Assembly: GCA_004556975.1 (NCBI GenBank)
Contig: SFFD01000003.1
Location: forward strand, 1 to 64,000
Direction of reading: 5' to 3'
From: Oscillospiraceae bacterium
GTDB taxonomy: Bacteria; Bacillota; Clostridia; Oscillospirales; Ruminococcaceae
DNA: 64,000 nt
The notes below the pieces were generated by a model that saw only the letters and a list, made by a program, of their open reading frames with translations, was not told the DNA's origin and ran no database searches. Each line of letters opens with the position of its first letter. Within the stretch, counting starts at the first letter, position 1. Positions 1 through 8,266 of the stretch are shown here, piece by piece. The position numbers were made by a program, and so were the translations under genes.

Positions 1-2
1 CA

Positions 3-1043
3 GGAGCTGCTGTATTAAATGACGGTTCCGCTGTGTTTTGGGGTACAAATGTTTACGGCGGAATAGGCAACGGCGAGGTTGACAATGATATTCCAGAGGG
101 GAAAAAAGCAACGCCTGTTCCTCCGTATAGGCATTGTTTCCCTGAACCTGTGGTAGACGCTGGGTCGGTAGTAAGTAGTTATGCGCTGACCGAAAGTGGA
201 GATTTGTACACATGGGGAATGCATGTTGGTGCCCCTGAAACGGGACAAGGAGATAGTCCTGTATCAATTCCAACAAAAGTGGCAGGACTCTCGAATATAA
301 AACAGGTTTCAATGGCTCCGTCATTTACACTTGCGCTTAAAGAGGACGGTTCGGTCTATCATGCCGGTTCCAAAATGGAATTAGTCAAAAGCTATAACGA
401 GTTCGAAGGGGGCTTGGATGAATCCAAAAAAGATAAATTCTTTACGGAATTACCGCTTGACTTTAAGTGTAAAAAAGTTGATACTTCTATTTTGTCCTAT
501 GTGTTTCTTTCCGATGAAGGCGAAGTTTATATTCAAGGAATTCTTTTATCTGATCTATACGCCAAAATACCGGATCTTGTTTTCAAAGATGTTACTAAAA
601 TTGATTTTCCGGAAAAGATTGTTGATGTCGCAGCGCTTACATTCAATGTCGTTGCATTATCAGAAAACGGCAACCTATATATGTTTGGCTACCCATATAC
701 AGGAGTATCAAACGAGGAAACCGACAGTTATATCTCGGAGATGATATACAAAAAGGATCTTGAAAATATCAAAAGCATAAGCGGCTCGCTTGATGTTGTC
801 GGAGCTCTTTCGGAAGATGGCGAAATCTATGTTTGGGGAATTGACACCGAAGGGCTCATACATGAATCAAATATCGATTCTCAAAATGGTAAATTCGAGA
901 TCGTTTCCGAACCGACAAAACTCGGTTATCGGAATATCACTCAATTTTGCATTGGCAGATGTGATGGCACGGCTATCTCCGAAAACGGCGATGTATACAT
1001 TTGGGGCAGCAACAGCATAGGTCAGATAATCGAATTTGAGTGA
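3..1043 (+). CDS. RCC1-repeat protein, 5' end outside the window
   Basis: The reading frame is open to the left edge, so the true start lies upstream; the GTG at 33 is only an internal codon. About seven RCC1-like blades are visible as repeats of the type G-(D/E/N)-(L/V/I)-Y-x-W/F-G, for example GDLYTWG, GNLYMFG, GEIYVWG and GDVYIWGSNSIGQI. RCC1 repeats form a beta-propeller used for protein contacts. In Clostridia such proteins are often secreted or surface proteins, but the N-terminus needed to see a signal peptide is missing. The partner and role are unknown. It ends just before a strong terminator. Confidence 0.85.
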   Translation, partial: GAAVLNDGSAVFWGTNVYGGIGNGEVDNDIPEGKKATPVPPYRHCFPEPVVDAGSVVSSYALTESGDLYTWGMHVGAPETGQGDSPVSIPTKVAGLSNIKQVSMAPSFTLALKEDGSVYHAGSKMELVKSYNEFEGGLDESKKDKFFTELPLDFKCKKVDTSILSYVFLSDEGEVYIQGILLSDLYAKIPDLVFKDVTKIDFPEKIVDVAALTFNVVALSENGNLYMFGYPYTGVSNEETDSYISEMIYKKDLENIKSISGSLDVVGALSEDGEIYVWGIDTEGLIHESNIDSQNGKFEIVSEPTKLGYRNITQFCIGRCDGTAISENGDVYIWGSNSIGQIIEFE

Positions 1044-1084
1044 TTTGCTGCAACCCATAGTTCCCCCAAAAACCAAAAAAGTTT

Positions 1085-1110
1085 GCCCCCGCCGTCCGGC
1101 GGGGGCTTTT
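1085..1110. terminator. bidirectional rho-independent terminator
   Basis: A GC-rich hairpin (GCCCCCGCC, short loop, GGCGGGGGC) is followed by TTTT on the plus strand and by an A-rich tract read as T on the minus strand. It lies between two converging genes and probably serves both. Confidence 0.85.
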
Positions 1111-1123
1111 CTTCATCCCATTC

Positions 1124-2092
1124 TCACAGCTTCTTTTCCTCTTTGACCGCCTTTATGCGCTCCTCAAGGGCGATAAGCGTGCCGCTGTCCGCGCCGTAGC
1201 CGCATTTTATCAGCTTATGACTTTCGCCAAAGGCGCAAATGGCGCTTTTTTCTTCAGGCAGGCAAAAATTTTCATAGTTTTCAGGTAAAAGCACCGCGCT
1301 TTTATCTGCAAGATATTCAGAAAGATTGCTGCCGAAAATAAAGGGCGTTTCGCCTTTTGCCCGTGAATAATTTTCAAGCGCCGCCGCCATAAGCCCGCCG
1401 AAGCGCAAGCTTTTACAGACAATGCCCACCTTTGCCTTTGGCAGAAGAGCGGCAATTTCCTTTACGCTTTCAGGCTTAAGCGCGATTGCCGCCCGCATAA
1501 GCTTTTTTTCATCGGGAAGCGCTTTTTCAAGCTCTGCGGCATGGGTCTGTGTGGTTATGATTATATCCGCGTCATCGCCTATTTTATAAGGGTAGCGCAA
1601 TATATCATCAAGCAGAAAAGGCTGTACCTTTGCACCGTCGGCTTCTCTTATGCTTTCAGCAATCTGTCCCAGAATTTCCGGCGTACATTCCACAAGGGCA
1701 ATTCTTACGCCGCCGACTTTTCTTGCATATTCCCTAAGGCGAAGATCTATAAAAATCTGCACCTCCGACGGCGAAAGCTCAAGTTCCTTCAGGGTTTCCA
1801 GCATTTTGTCAATGGCTGCCATAGCGCGGTCCTTGCGGCTTTTGCCGCTTTCCGGAATGTATTTTACAAAGGTGCCTCTGCCCTGGGTCATTTCTATCTC
1901 TCCGTTTCGGTGCAGCTCTTCATATGCGCGTTTTACCGTTCCCCGGGCGACCTGAACCTCGTCTGCAAGTTCCCTCACCGTAGGAAGCTTTGTTCCGTTT
2001 GGCATGGCGCCGCTTTTTATTTCGGCAGAAATTATATCCGCAAGCTGACGGTATATCGGAATTTCGCTTTCGGGGTTTATATTATATCTCAT
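1124..2092 (-). CDS. GntR-family regulator with C-terminal effector domain
   Basis: Residues 1-75 are a GntR winged helix (PIYRQLADIISAEIKSG, then TVRELADEVQVARGTVKRAY and a GRGTFV turn). About 240 residues follow that I do not recognise and that probably sense a ligand. The ATG at 2092 is used here; a GTG at 2101 is in frame but neither has a strong ribosome site. The start overlaps the end of the hydro-lyase beta gene, so it is the last gene of the leftward citD operon. By position it is the best candidate for the regulator of glutamate/methylaspartate catabolism, including the second locus at 26 kb. This role is inference. Confidence 0.85.
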   Translation of the reverse strand: MRYNINPESEIPIYRQLADIISAEIKSGAMPNGTKLPTVRELADEVQVARGTVKRAYEELHRNGEIEMTQGRGTFVKYIPESGKSRKDRAMAAIDKMLETLKELELSPSEVQIFIDLRLREYARKVGGVRIALVECTPEILGQIAESIREADGAKVQPFLLDDILRYPYKIGDDADIIITTQTHAAELEKALPDEKKLMRAAIALKPESVKEIAALLPKAKVGIVCKSLRFGGLMAAALENYSRAKGETPFIFGSNLSEYLADKSAVLLPENYENFCLPEEKSAICAFGESHKLIKCGYGADSGTLIALEERIKAVKEEKKL

Positions 2093-2654
2093 GGGTTTCA
2101 CTCACGCTTTCAAGATATGCTTTTCTTCCCTGTTCGTAAAGATTGTTTCCGTTGCAGTCAATTACAACGGTAACCGGCAGGTTTTCCACCTCAAGCCGGC
2201 GCAGAGCCTCCGCTCCGAGGTCTTCATAGGCAACTATCTCCGCCTTTTTTATGCAGTGGCTTAACAAAGCGCCCGCTCCGCCGATGGCGCCGAAATATAC
2301 AGCGCCGTAATTTTTCATTGCTTCAATTACTTCCGGGCTGCGTTTTCCTTTTCCTATCATTCCGGTTTCTCCCGCGGCGATAAGCGCCGGCGAGTACGCG
2401 TCCATTCTGTATGAGGTGGTCGGACCGGCGGAGCCGATTGCCCTGCCCTCCCTTGCGGGCGTGGGCCCTACATAATAAATTGTTGCGTTCTTTATATCAA
2501 AGGGCAAATCTTTGCCTTCGGCAAGCAGCTCGCAAAGGCGCTTGTGCGCCGCGTCCCGCGCTGTATAAATCACTCCGGAAAGCAGAACGCTTTCTCCGGC
2601 GTGCAGGGTGCGCGCCTCCTCCGGCGTAAACGGCACGTTAAGCTTTTTCCGCAT
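2082..2654 (-). CDS. class I fumarase-type hydro-lyase, beta subunit (probable mesaconase beta)
   Basis: 190 residues matching the C-terminal half of class I fumarases and the beta subunit of two-subunit L-tartrate dehydratase/fumarase. Visible features are the family's VGPTPAREG and SAGPTTSYRMD stretches and a GKGKRSPEV loop. With the alpha subunit it would form an oxygen-sensitive [4Fe-4S] hydro-lyase. The family hydrates fumarate or mesaconate. The setting beside a CitDEF-type lyase, with glutamate mutase and methylaspartase 24 kb away, favours mesaconate to (S)-citramalate. Fumarate remains possible because these enzymes are often promiscuous. It starts 1 bp after the alpha gene stops. 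Confidence 0.88.
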   Translation of the reverse strand: MRKKLNVPFTPEEARTLHAGESVLLSGVIYTARDAAHKRLCELLAEGKDLPFDIKNATIYYVGPTPAREGRAIGSAGPTTSYRMDAYSPALIAAGETGMIGKGKRSPEVIEAMKNYGAVYFGAIGGAGALLSHCIKKAEIVAYEDLGAEALRRLEVENLPVTVVIDCNGNNLYEQGRKAYLESVSETHEI

Positions 2655-2655
2655 A

Positions 2656-3498
2656 TCAAATCACCTCCGTTTTGTGTCTTGCCACATGGCAATTTATATT
2701 GACTGCCACCGGCAGACCGGCAATATGGGTCGGATAATGCTCCACCGCCACAGCAAGAGCGGTGGTCTTTCCGCCAAAGCCCTGCGGACCTATTCCCAAA
2801 GCGTTTATTTTCTCCAAAAGTTCCTCCTCAAGCTTGGCATAGAGCGGGTCTGCGCTTGGCGTTCCGGTTTCTCTCAAAAGAGCTTTTTTTGCCAAAAGCG
2901 CAGCCTTGTCAAAAGTTCCGCCTATCCCCACTCCTACAATTATCGGCGGGCAGGGGTTCGGTCCCGCTTCCTCCACCGCCTTAAGTACAAAGGCTTTTAC
3001 GCCTTCAATGCCGTCGGACGGGCGCAGCATCTTAATTTGACTCATATTTTCGCTGCCGAAGCCTTTGGGTGCGACGGTAATCTTAATTTTGTCGCCGGGC
3101 ACAATGTCGTAATAAATCATCGCCGGGGTGTTGTCGCCGGTGTTCACCCTGTCAAGAGGGTCGCGCACCACGGATTTGCGCAGATAGCCCTCCGCATATC
3201 CTTGGCGTACGCCCTCGTTTACCGCTTGGGTAATATCACCGCCTGCTATGTGAACCTCCTGCCCGATTTCAAGAAACACGCAGGCTACGCCTGTGTCCTG
3301 GCATATGGGAACGTTTTCTGCCGCCGCAAGCTCGAAATTCTCCTCGATTCTGTCCAGAATTTCCCTTGCAGGCGCCCAATTTTCCTCGGATTTTCTTTTT
3401 ATTATGCAGTTCTTAACATCCTCCGGCAAAATTACATTGGCCTGAATACAAAGCCTTTTTACCGTATCCGTAATTCTGGCTGCTTCAATTTCGCGCAC
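2656..3498 (-). CDS. class I fumarase-type hydro-lyase, alpha subunit (probable mesaconase alpha)
   Basis: 280 residues, the usual size of the alpha subunit, carrying the conserved Cys residues expected for the [4Fe-4S] cluster, including the CQDTG motif and the later NPCPP motif. The GTG at 3498 is chosen because it gives the usual N-terminus (MREIEAARITDTVKRLC) and follows a GGAAGGGAAG ribosome site by about 8 nt. A TTG at 3522 is in frame but badly placed. The substrate is argued from context: the product of methylaspartase is mesaconate and the neighbouring lyase can take citramalate. Confidence 0.9.
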   Translation of the reverse strand: MREIEAARITDTVKRLCIQANVILPEDVKNCIIKRKSEENWAPAREILDRIEENFELAAAENVPICQDTGVACVFLEIGQEVHIAGGDITQAVNEGVRQGYAEGYLRKSVVRDPLDRVNTGDNTPAMIYYDIVPGDKIKITVAPKGFGSENMSQIKMLRPSDGIEGVKAFVLKAVEEAGPNPCPPIIVGVGIGGTFDKAALLAKKALLRETGTPSADPLYAKLEEELLEKINALGIGPQGFGGKTTALAVAVEHYPTHIAGLPVAVNINCHVARHKTEVI

Positions 3499-3623
3499 AA
3501 AAAATACTTCCCTTCCGTTCAATTATACTTTCCGTCTTTGCAGCATGCTTCTGCCCGTTCAGACAGGTTAAGGCAGCATATGCGTAGCCCTATTTATAAA
3601 CCCGGTATTTTCAGGCGCAAAGC

Positions 3624-4463
3624 TTAAAGTCCCTCGTCCTCCACAAATTTATAAAACGCCTTTTCCTCGGCTTTATCCTTTTCGCTGATTGTTCCTACCG
3701 GCATGGTGTAAACAATATATTCCTCGTTGCCGTCAAGTTCAAAAAGCCTGCAGCAGCTTTCGTGATGAAACGCGGCTATTCCGCAGCAGCCGAGTCCTGC
3801 CGCTTCGGCGGCAAGATAAAGGTTTTCCCCCACATGACCCGCGTCCATAAGCGCTGTACGGTGCGCAAAAATGCCATAGCGCCACTCCGCACGGTAAGCG
3901 ACCATCGACCAATAGAAAATGACGTTTGCTTTCAGCGCCCAGTTCTGGAAGCAAAGACTTTCCGCCACCGCATTTTCATTATCAACAGCGCCAAGAAATT
4001 CCACGGCGTGCTCCATGGGAAGATAGTGGTATCTTCCCGGCGCAAGCCCCTCGACATTGCTGACGATAAGGTATGTTTCAAACGGATGCCTTGCTCCGCC
4101 GCTTGCAACGGTGCGCAAAGTCGCATACGATTTACCGCGGATGTCTTTTATCCCCTGGGTTGCCCAAAGAAGAAATGAAAGCCGAAGAAGGTTCATGCTT
4201 TCGCCGGTATAGACCCGTGAGCTGTGTCTGTCACGGAAAAGTGCTACGGTATCATTCTTGATGTCAAGTTTATCAAAGTCAAACGGCAGTTTTACGCGGT
4301 CGCCTTCGCCGCGCATTGCCGCTTTTACAAGCGGCGGCTGCGGTTTCTGAAGCTGCTGGTCGGATTCAAAGTCCTCCTCATAAGCCGGCGCGTCGTCGCG
4401 GTATCCTTTGGTAAAATTCCGGTTCTTTTCAATAATTTCGTCCTGTAATTTTTTCTCTATCAT
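3624..4463 (-). CDS. SagB-type nitroreductase-family oxidoreductase
   Basis: About 279 residues of the FMN-dependent nitroreductase fold, closest in pattern to the SagB/ThcOx branch: an FMN-binding RHSSRVYT motif, ASGGARHPFETYL, a PGRYHY(L)P turn, and a GHVGENLYLAAEAAGLGCC stretch. The ATG at 4463 is preferred over 4481 because only it has an AGGAG site at the right distance. SagB enzymes oxidise azolines in peptide toxin pathways, but no precursor peptide or cyclodehydratase is nearby. It sits between citF and the hydro-lyase genes, suggesting an unrecognised metabolic job. Confidence 0.85.
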   Translation of the reverse strand: MIEKKLQDEIIEKNRNFTKGYRDDAPAYEEDFESDQQLQKPQPPLVKAAMRGEGDRVKLPFDFDKLDIKNDTVALFRDRHSSRVYTGESMNLLRLSFLLWATQGIKDIRGKSYATLRTVASGGARHPFETYLIVSNVEGLAPGRYHYLPMEHAVEFLGAVDNENAVAESLCFQNWALKANVIFYWSMVAYRAEWRYGIFAHRTALMDAGHVGENLYLAAEAAGLGCCGIAAFHHESCCRLFELDGNEEYIVYTMPVGTISEKDKAEEKAFYKFVEDEGL

Positions 4464-4514
4464 GCAGTTCTCCTGTTTCATGAATTATTTAACTTTATTT
4501 ATGCGAAATTTTCT

Positions 4515-5915
4515 TTATTTCTTCCGATAAATCAAATCCTGCACTTCGCCGGAGCGCCCTATTACCTTTGCCACAACCCTTTCGCCGTGCTCAAGGGCTT
4601 TCGGCACGCCGCAAAGGCTTTCCGCCTTTGCCTTGAGCTCTTCAATGCTCACCACCGGCATGTGCGCGCGGATAAGTCTGTCCCGCAGCTCCTCGTTTTT
4701 TGGGTTCACCGCAATTCCATACTGCGTTACCAGTACGTCAATATCCTTACCCGGCGTTGAAATGCAGTTTACTCTGTCGGTAATAATCGGCTGGCGGGCG
4801 CGGAACAGCGGCGCTATCACCATGGCAAGCTTCGCTCCGGCTGCGGTGTCGCTGTGACCGCCGCTTCCGCCCATAATGATTCCGGCAGAATCAGTATGCA
4901 CATTGACGTTAAAATCAGTATCAATTTCCGTTGCGCCCAATATCACCGCGTCAAGGGAATTTACCCAAGCGTGCCCGTTCGCGGGGCTTGCGTACTCAAA
5001 CGCGCCGATTTCGTGATGGCGAGGGTCGGTTCGTATGGATTCCACCGCCTTGAGGTCAAAGCACTGCACGTCCCGCAGCTCCTCAAAGCAGCCCGCCCGA
5101 AGCATATCCACCATATAGCCGGTAATTCCGCCCAAACCGAAGCTTCCGCGGATTTTTTCCTCCAGCATAATGTCCATAAGGAACTTCGCGGCGGCAAGAC
5201 TTGCGCCGCCCGCTCCGGTCTGAAAGCTGAAGCCCTCTTTCAGCAGTCCGGAGTATTTTATAACATCCGCCGCGTCCCGTGCCATAATTAAGCCCACCGG
5301 ATCGCGGGTTATGGTGGTCGTGCCGGAAACAATGCCCCGTGGGTCGCCGATTTCGTCGGCGCAGACCACAAAGTCCACGAATTTTCCGTCGATAGAAGGT
5401 TCTTCAAGCTTTTCGCAAAGCCCGTCCGTTATAATTATCGTCTTTTTCGCGTATTCTGCGTCCGCAAAGGCGTATCCAAGGCTTCCGCAGGCGGAACGCC
5501 CGATTTTGCCGGTGCAATTGCCGTCGCCGTCCGCCGCCGGAGCAGCCACAAACGCCACGTCAATGGGCGTTTTGCCCTGCATAATGGCGGTGGGTCGCCC
5601 GCCGTGGGTCATAAATTCCACCGGCTGCTCCATAATTCCGGCGGAAATGTACTTGCCAAGCCCCGCGGACATATAGTCCGTGATTATTTTCGTGATAACT
5701 CCGCTTTTAATATGCTCCGCCAAGGGCGCGTGCACGTCAAAAAGGGAGCTTGCGTTCACCGTAAGATTTTTTATTCCCATGGCGGCGATTTCGTTCATCA
5801 CCATGTTGATTACATAGTCGCCGCTTCGCAGGTGGTGGTGGAACGAAACGGTCATTCCGTCCCGAAGTCCCGCCGCCGAAATCGCTTCCCGAAGGGAGCC
5901 GACAACCTTACTCAT
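4515..5915 (-). CDS. citF: citrate/citramalate lyase alpha subunit (acyl-ACP transferase)
   Basis: 466 residues of the CitF family. The alpha subunit moves acetyl from the carrier protein to the incoming citrate or citramalate, giving a substrate-acyl-carrier thioester. Family stretches are visible, including the SFHHHLRSGDYV region near the N-terminus and a GGSGGHSDTAAGAKL glycine-rich loop. The start at 5915 is set by AAGGAGG seven to eight bases upstream; the 14-codon upstream extension is not needed. It overlaps citE by 8 bp. No citrate transporter or oxaloacetate decarboxylase is in the window, while the methylaspartate enzymes are, so citramalate is the more likely substrate. Confidence 0.93.
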   Translation of the reverse strand: MSKVVGSLREAISAAGLRDGMTVSFHHHLRSGDYVINMVMNEIAAMGIKNLTVNASSLFDVHAPLAEHIKSGVITKIITDYMSAGLGKYISAGIMEQPVEFMTHGGRPTAIMQGKTPIDVAFVAAPAADGDGNCTGKIGRSACGSLGYAFADAEYAKKTIIITDGLCEKLEEPSIDGKFVDFVVCADEIGDPRGIVSGTTTITRDPVGLIMARDAADVIKYSGLLKEGFSFQTGAGGASLAAAKFLMDIMLEEKIRGSFGLGGITGYMVDMLRAGCFEELRDVQCFDLKAVESIRTDPRHHEIGAFEYASPANGHAWVNSLDAVILGATEIDTDFNVNVHTDSAGIIMGGSGGHSDTAAGAKLAMVIAPLFRARQPIITDRVNCISTPGKDIDVLVTQYGIAVNPKNEELRDRLIRAHMPVVSIEELKAKAESLCGVPKALEHGERVVAKVIGRSGEVQDLIYRKK

Positions 5916-6783
5916 CAAAGCCCCTCCTTTCGGCGCTTTCCGCCGCCTCAAGCACAAGCCGCGCCCGCTCTACAATAGGCGGGTCAATCATCTTTCCGTG
6001 AAGAGAAGCAGCGCCTTTGCCAAGGCGGTGCGCCTCTTCAATGACGCCCATAACCTCTTTTGCATAGTCGATTTCCTCTTTGGTCGGGCTGAAAATTTCG
6101 TTTATTGCATAAACATGCCGGGGCGCCACCGCCGCCTTGCCGGAAAAGCCGAGGCTTTTCGCAAGCTTTGCGTCGGCAATCAGCCCTTCGTCGTCGAACG
6201 CGTCGGTAAAGGGCGTGTCGTAAACCTCCACTCCGGCGGCGCGTGCCGCGCACACAATGCGCTCACGGGCATAAAGTATCTCTTCGCCGGATTTGGTTCG
6301 CTTGCAGCGAAGGTCCGCCGAAAGATCCTCCCCTCCCAGAAAAATCGCCGTCACCCTGCCGCAGGATGAAGCTATTTCAAAGGCGTTTTCAACGCCCAAA
6401 GCCGTTTCTATCAGGGGAATCAGCTTTATTTTCCCCTTTTTCATATAGTTTTCTTCCTCAATGCGCTCTATCATATCGTCAAGACGAAGAATATCCTCCC
6501 TGCGGGAGGATTTCGGCGGCATAATTGCCCCCGGCGCGCAGGGAACGATTTCCTTAAGATCTTCTTCATAAAACTCACTGTCAAGGGAGTTTATGCGTAC
6601 TATGGTTTCACAGCCGAAATCCACCGTGCGCAGGGCGTTGCGCACCAAAATTCGGGCGGCGTCCTTTTCCCCGGGCGCAACCGAATCCTCAAGGTCAAGT
6701 ATCACCGAATCAGCGCGAAGCGTTCCGCCGTTTATAATCATATTCGGCGCGTTTCCCGGTAAAAAAAGCATACTTCTTCTCAT
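5908..6783 (-). CDS. citE: citrate/citramalate lyase beta subunit
   Basis: 291 residues, the normal CitE length, with the HpcH/HpaI aldolase-like barrel: MLFLPGNAP at the N-terminus, DLEDSVAPGEKDAAR, VRINS, the metal-binding IPLIETALGV strand, and AIFLGGEDLSADL. This subunit cleaves citryl- or citramalyl-carrier thioester to acetyl-carrier plus oxaloacetate or pyruvate. It overlaps citD and citF by a few bases, so the three are translated together. Sequence alone does not separate citrate from citramalate as substrate; context favours citramalate. Confidence 0.95.
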   Translation of the reverse strand: MRRSMLFLPGNAPNMIINGGTLRADSVILDLEDSVAPGEKDAARILVRNALRTVDFGCETIVRINSLDSEFYEEDLKEIVPCAPGAIMPPKSSRREDILRLDDMIERIEEENYMKKGKIKLIPLIETALGVENAFEIASSCGRVTAIFLGGEDLSADLRCKRTKSGEEILYARERIVCAARAAGVEVYDTPFTDAFDDEGLIADAKLAKSLGFSGKAAVAPRHVYAINEIFSPTKEEIDYAKEVMGVIEEAHRLGKGAASLHGKMIDPPIVERARLVLEAAESAERRGFDE

Positions 6784-7049
6784 TCTTTCGCCTCCGCACG
6801 GCGCACGGCCGTCTCCACTCTTGCTTTAATTACGCAGTCAAGAGCGCCGCGGTCTGCAACTCGCACCCTTGCCGCGGCAACGCCGCACTCGGAAAGCTGC
6901 TCCCTAACCGCTTTTTCTATGGCTTCTCCGAAGCGTTCCATAACAATTGAGCTTATCTCGACGGAAAGCTCCTCTGCGGGAAAAATTTCAACAAAGGCGT
7001 CGCTGGATTCAAGCGTGCCGGCAGAGGCGCTTTTAATTATGCCGCCCAT
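6780..7049 (-). CDS. citD: citrate/citramalate lyase acyl carrier protein (gamma subunit)
   Basis: 89 residues. The AGTLESSD motif holds the Ser (residue 15 here) that in known CitD proteins carries the 2'-(5''-phosphoribosyl)-3'-dephospho-CoA group. That group is made and attached by CitG and CitX, both present in the fusion gene at 9193-10941. An AAGGAGG site precedes the ATG. It is the first gene of the leftward operon and faces citC across a 190-bp divergent promoter region. Confidence 0.95.
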   Translation of the reverse strand: MGGIIKSASAGTLESSDAFVEIFPAEELSVEISSIVMERFGEAIEKAVREQLSECGVAAARVRVADRGALDCVIKARVETAVRRAEAKE

Positions 7050-7096
7050 ATTTATGCCTCCTTAAAAAATTGAAACACAGCTTGTACCACCGTGTA

Positions 7097-7123
7097 TTAT
7101 ATCAATATAATGCAATTATATAA
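7097..7123. promoter_or_regulatory. candidate operator in the citD/citC divergent region
   Basis: An AT-rich imperfect palindrome with TTATAT and ATATAA ends. It contains TATATCAA at 7098-7105, the same half-site found as a perfect inverted pair over the glmS promoter (26158-26183). A TATAAT-like hexamer for leftward citD transcription lies inside it, but I see no good -35 for it. Binding is inferred only. Confidence 0.4.
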
Positions 7124-7164
7124 TATATTTTGCTCTTATTCAAGGAATTTTTATGTAAAATTAT

Positions 7165-7192
7165 TTGCAAACCGTGCAAAATCGGTTATACT
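7165..7192 (+). promoter_or_regulatory. predicted sigma-A promoter for citC
   Basis: TTGCAA and TATACT are separated by 16 bp, about 50 bp upstream of the citC ribosome binding site. Confidence 0.6.
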
Positions 7193-7242
7193 ATCTCTAT
7201 AAACCTGCCGTTTGTCTGCAATGTGATGAGGAGGGCTGAAAA

Positions 7243-8190
7243 ACGGAAACCGAATATCTTTTTTCACCAAAAGAAGAACAGTTTGCCTCCGTTTCGGCAT
7301 TCCTTTCAAAACAGGGCCTTTCTGTTGAGGAACTGCCGGAATTTTCGGTGCTTATAAAGGAAAACGGAAAAATTGTCGCCTCTGCTTCCCTCTGCGGCGA
7401 TGTGGTAAAATATTTTGCCGTGAATTTTGAGCACCGTGGCGGCGGCGTTTCCGCCGCGCTTTTTACCGAGATAAAAAAATATGCGTTTCAAAACGGCATT
7501 TCGAGTCTTTACCTTGTTACGAAACCGGAAAACCGCGCCCTTTTTGAGGGGCTGCTTTTCTGCGAAGTCGCCGCCGCGAAAAGCTCCGTGCTCATGGAAA
7601 ACCCTGCCGGAGGCATTGACGAATTTTTGAGCACCGTTCGGTGCTCAAGCGCCGTGCCGCCCGTCGGCGCAATTGTTATGAACGCAAATCCTTTTACAAA
7701 AGGCCACCGCTATCTTATTGAAAAAGCCGCGGCGGAATGTGGTTTTGTATATGTTTTCGTCCTTTCCGAAGACAAAAGCGTTTTTTCCTCAAAGGAACGC
7801 TTTGATATGGTACGCCGCGGTACCGCCGACATCGGCAATGTTGCCGTCTTTCAGACCGGCCGCTATCTTGTTTCCTCCGCCACTTTCCCCGCCTATTTTC
7901 TCCGTGACAAAGCAAAGGTAAAAGAGGCTTTCTGTGAACTTGATATTGCGGTTTTTACAAAATGTTTTATTCCTGCTTTGGGAATAACCCGCCGCTATGT
8001 GGGTACGGAGCCGTTTTGCCCCACGACTGCGGCGTATAACGCCGCTCTTGGGGCGGCGCTTCCCGCCGCCGGGTGCGAGCTTATCACCGTGCCCCGCCTT
8101 GAACTTTACGGCGAACCTATAAGCGCAAGCCACGTTCGGCGCCTTATTGCGGAAGGCAATTACGCATTGGCAAAAGATATGATATATTGA
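7243..8190 (+). CDS. citC: [citrate/citramalate lyase]-ligase, apparent ACG start
   Basis: CitC acetylates the thiol of the lyase carrier protein using ATP and acetate, switching the lyase on. The N-terminal third is a GNAT-like domain (FEHRGGGVSAALF) and the rest a nucleotidyltransferase with the NPFTKGHRYL ATP-site motif and a SASHVR signature near the end. The frame is open with CitC-like sequence back to a TGA at 7237-7239, but no ATG, GTG or TTG exists between there and the GTG at 7348, which would delete about 35 residues. A GAGGAGGG site at 7228-7235 sits 7 nt before an in-frame ACG at 7243, used here as the start. A T-to-C change in an original ATG, or a sequencing error, would explain it. 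Confidence 0.85.
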   Translation, partial: TETEYLFSPKEEQFASVSAFLSKQGLSVEELPEFSVLIKENGKIVASASLCGDVVKYFAVNFEHRGGGVSAALFTEIKKYAFQNGISSLYLVTKPENRALFEGLLFCEVAAAKSSVLMENPAGGIDEFLSTVRCSSAVPPVGAIVMNANPFTKGHRYLIEKAAAECGFVYVFVLSEDKSVFSSKERFDMVRRGTADIGNVAVFQTGRYLVSSATFPAYFLRDKAKVKEAFCELDIAVFTKCFIPALGITRRYVGTEPFCPTTAAYNAALGAALPAAGCELITVPRLELYGEPISASHVRRLIAEGNYALAKDMIY

Positions 8191-8266
8191 CTCGCCCAAG
8201 TTTCAGTAAAATTTGCCGCAGGGCGGTACATATATTTTTAATTCCGCCGCTGAAAGGAGTATACAT

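Noticed and set aside
3624..4463. Azole-modified peptide (SagB-type) biosynthesis cluster
   Set aside because: No precursor peptide, cyclodehydratase or peptide exporter is adjacent; the neighbours are central-metabolism genes.
4515..7049. Citrate fermentation as the purpose of the citDEF genes
   Set aside because: No citrate carrier or oxaloacetate decarboxylase in the window, whereas the upstream steps of the methylaspartate pathway are present. Citrate as a side substrate is not excluded.
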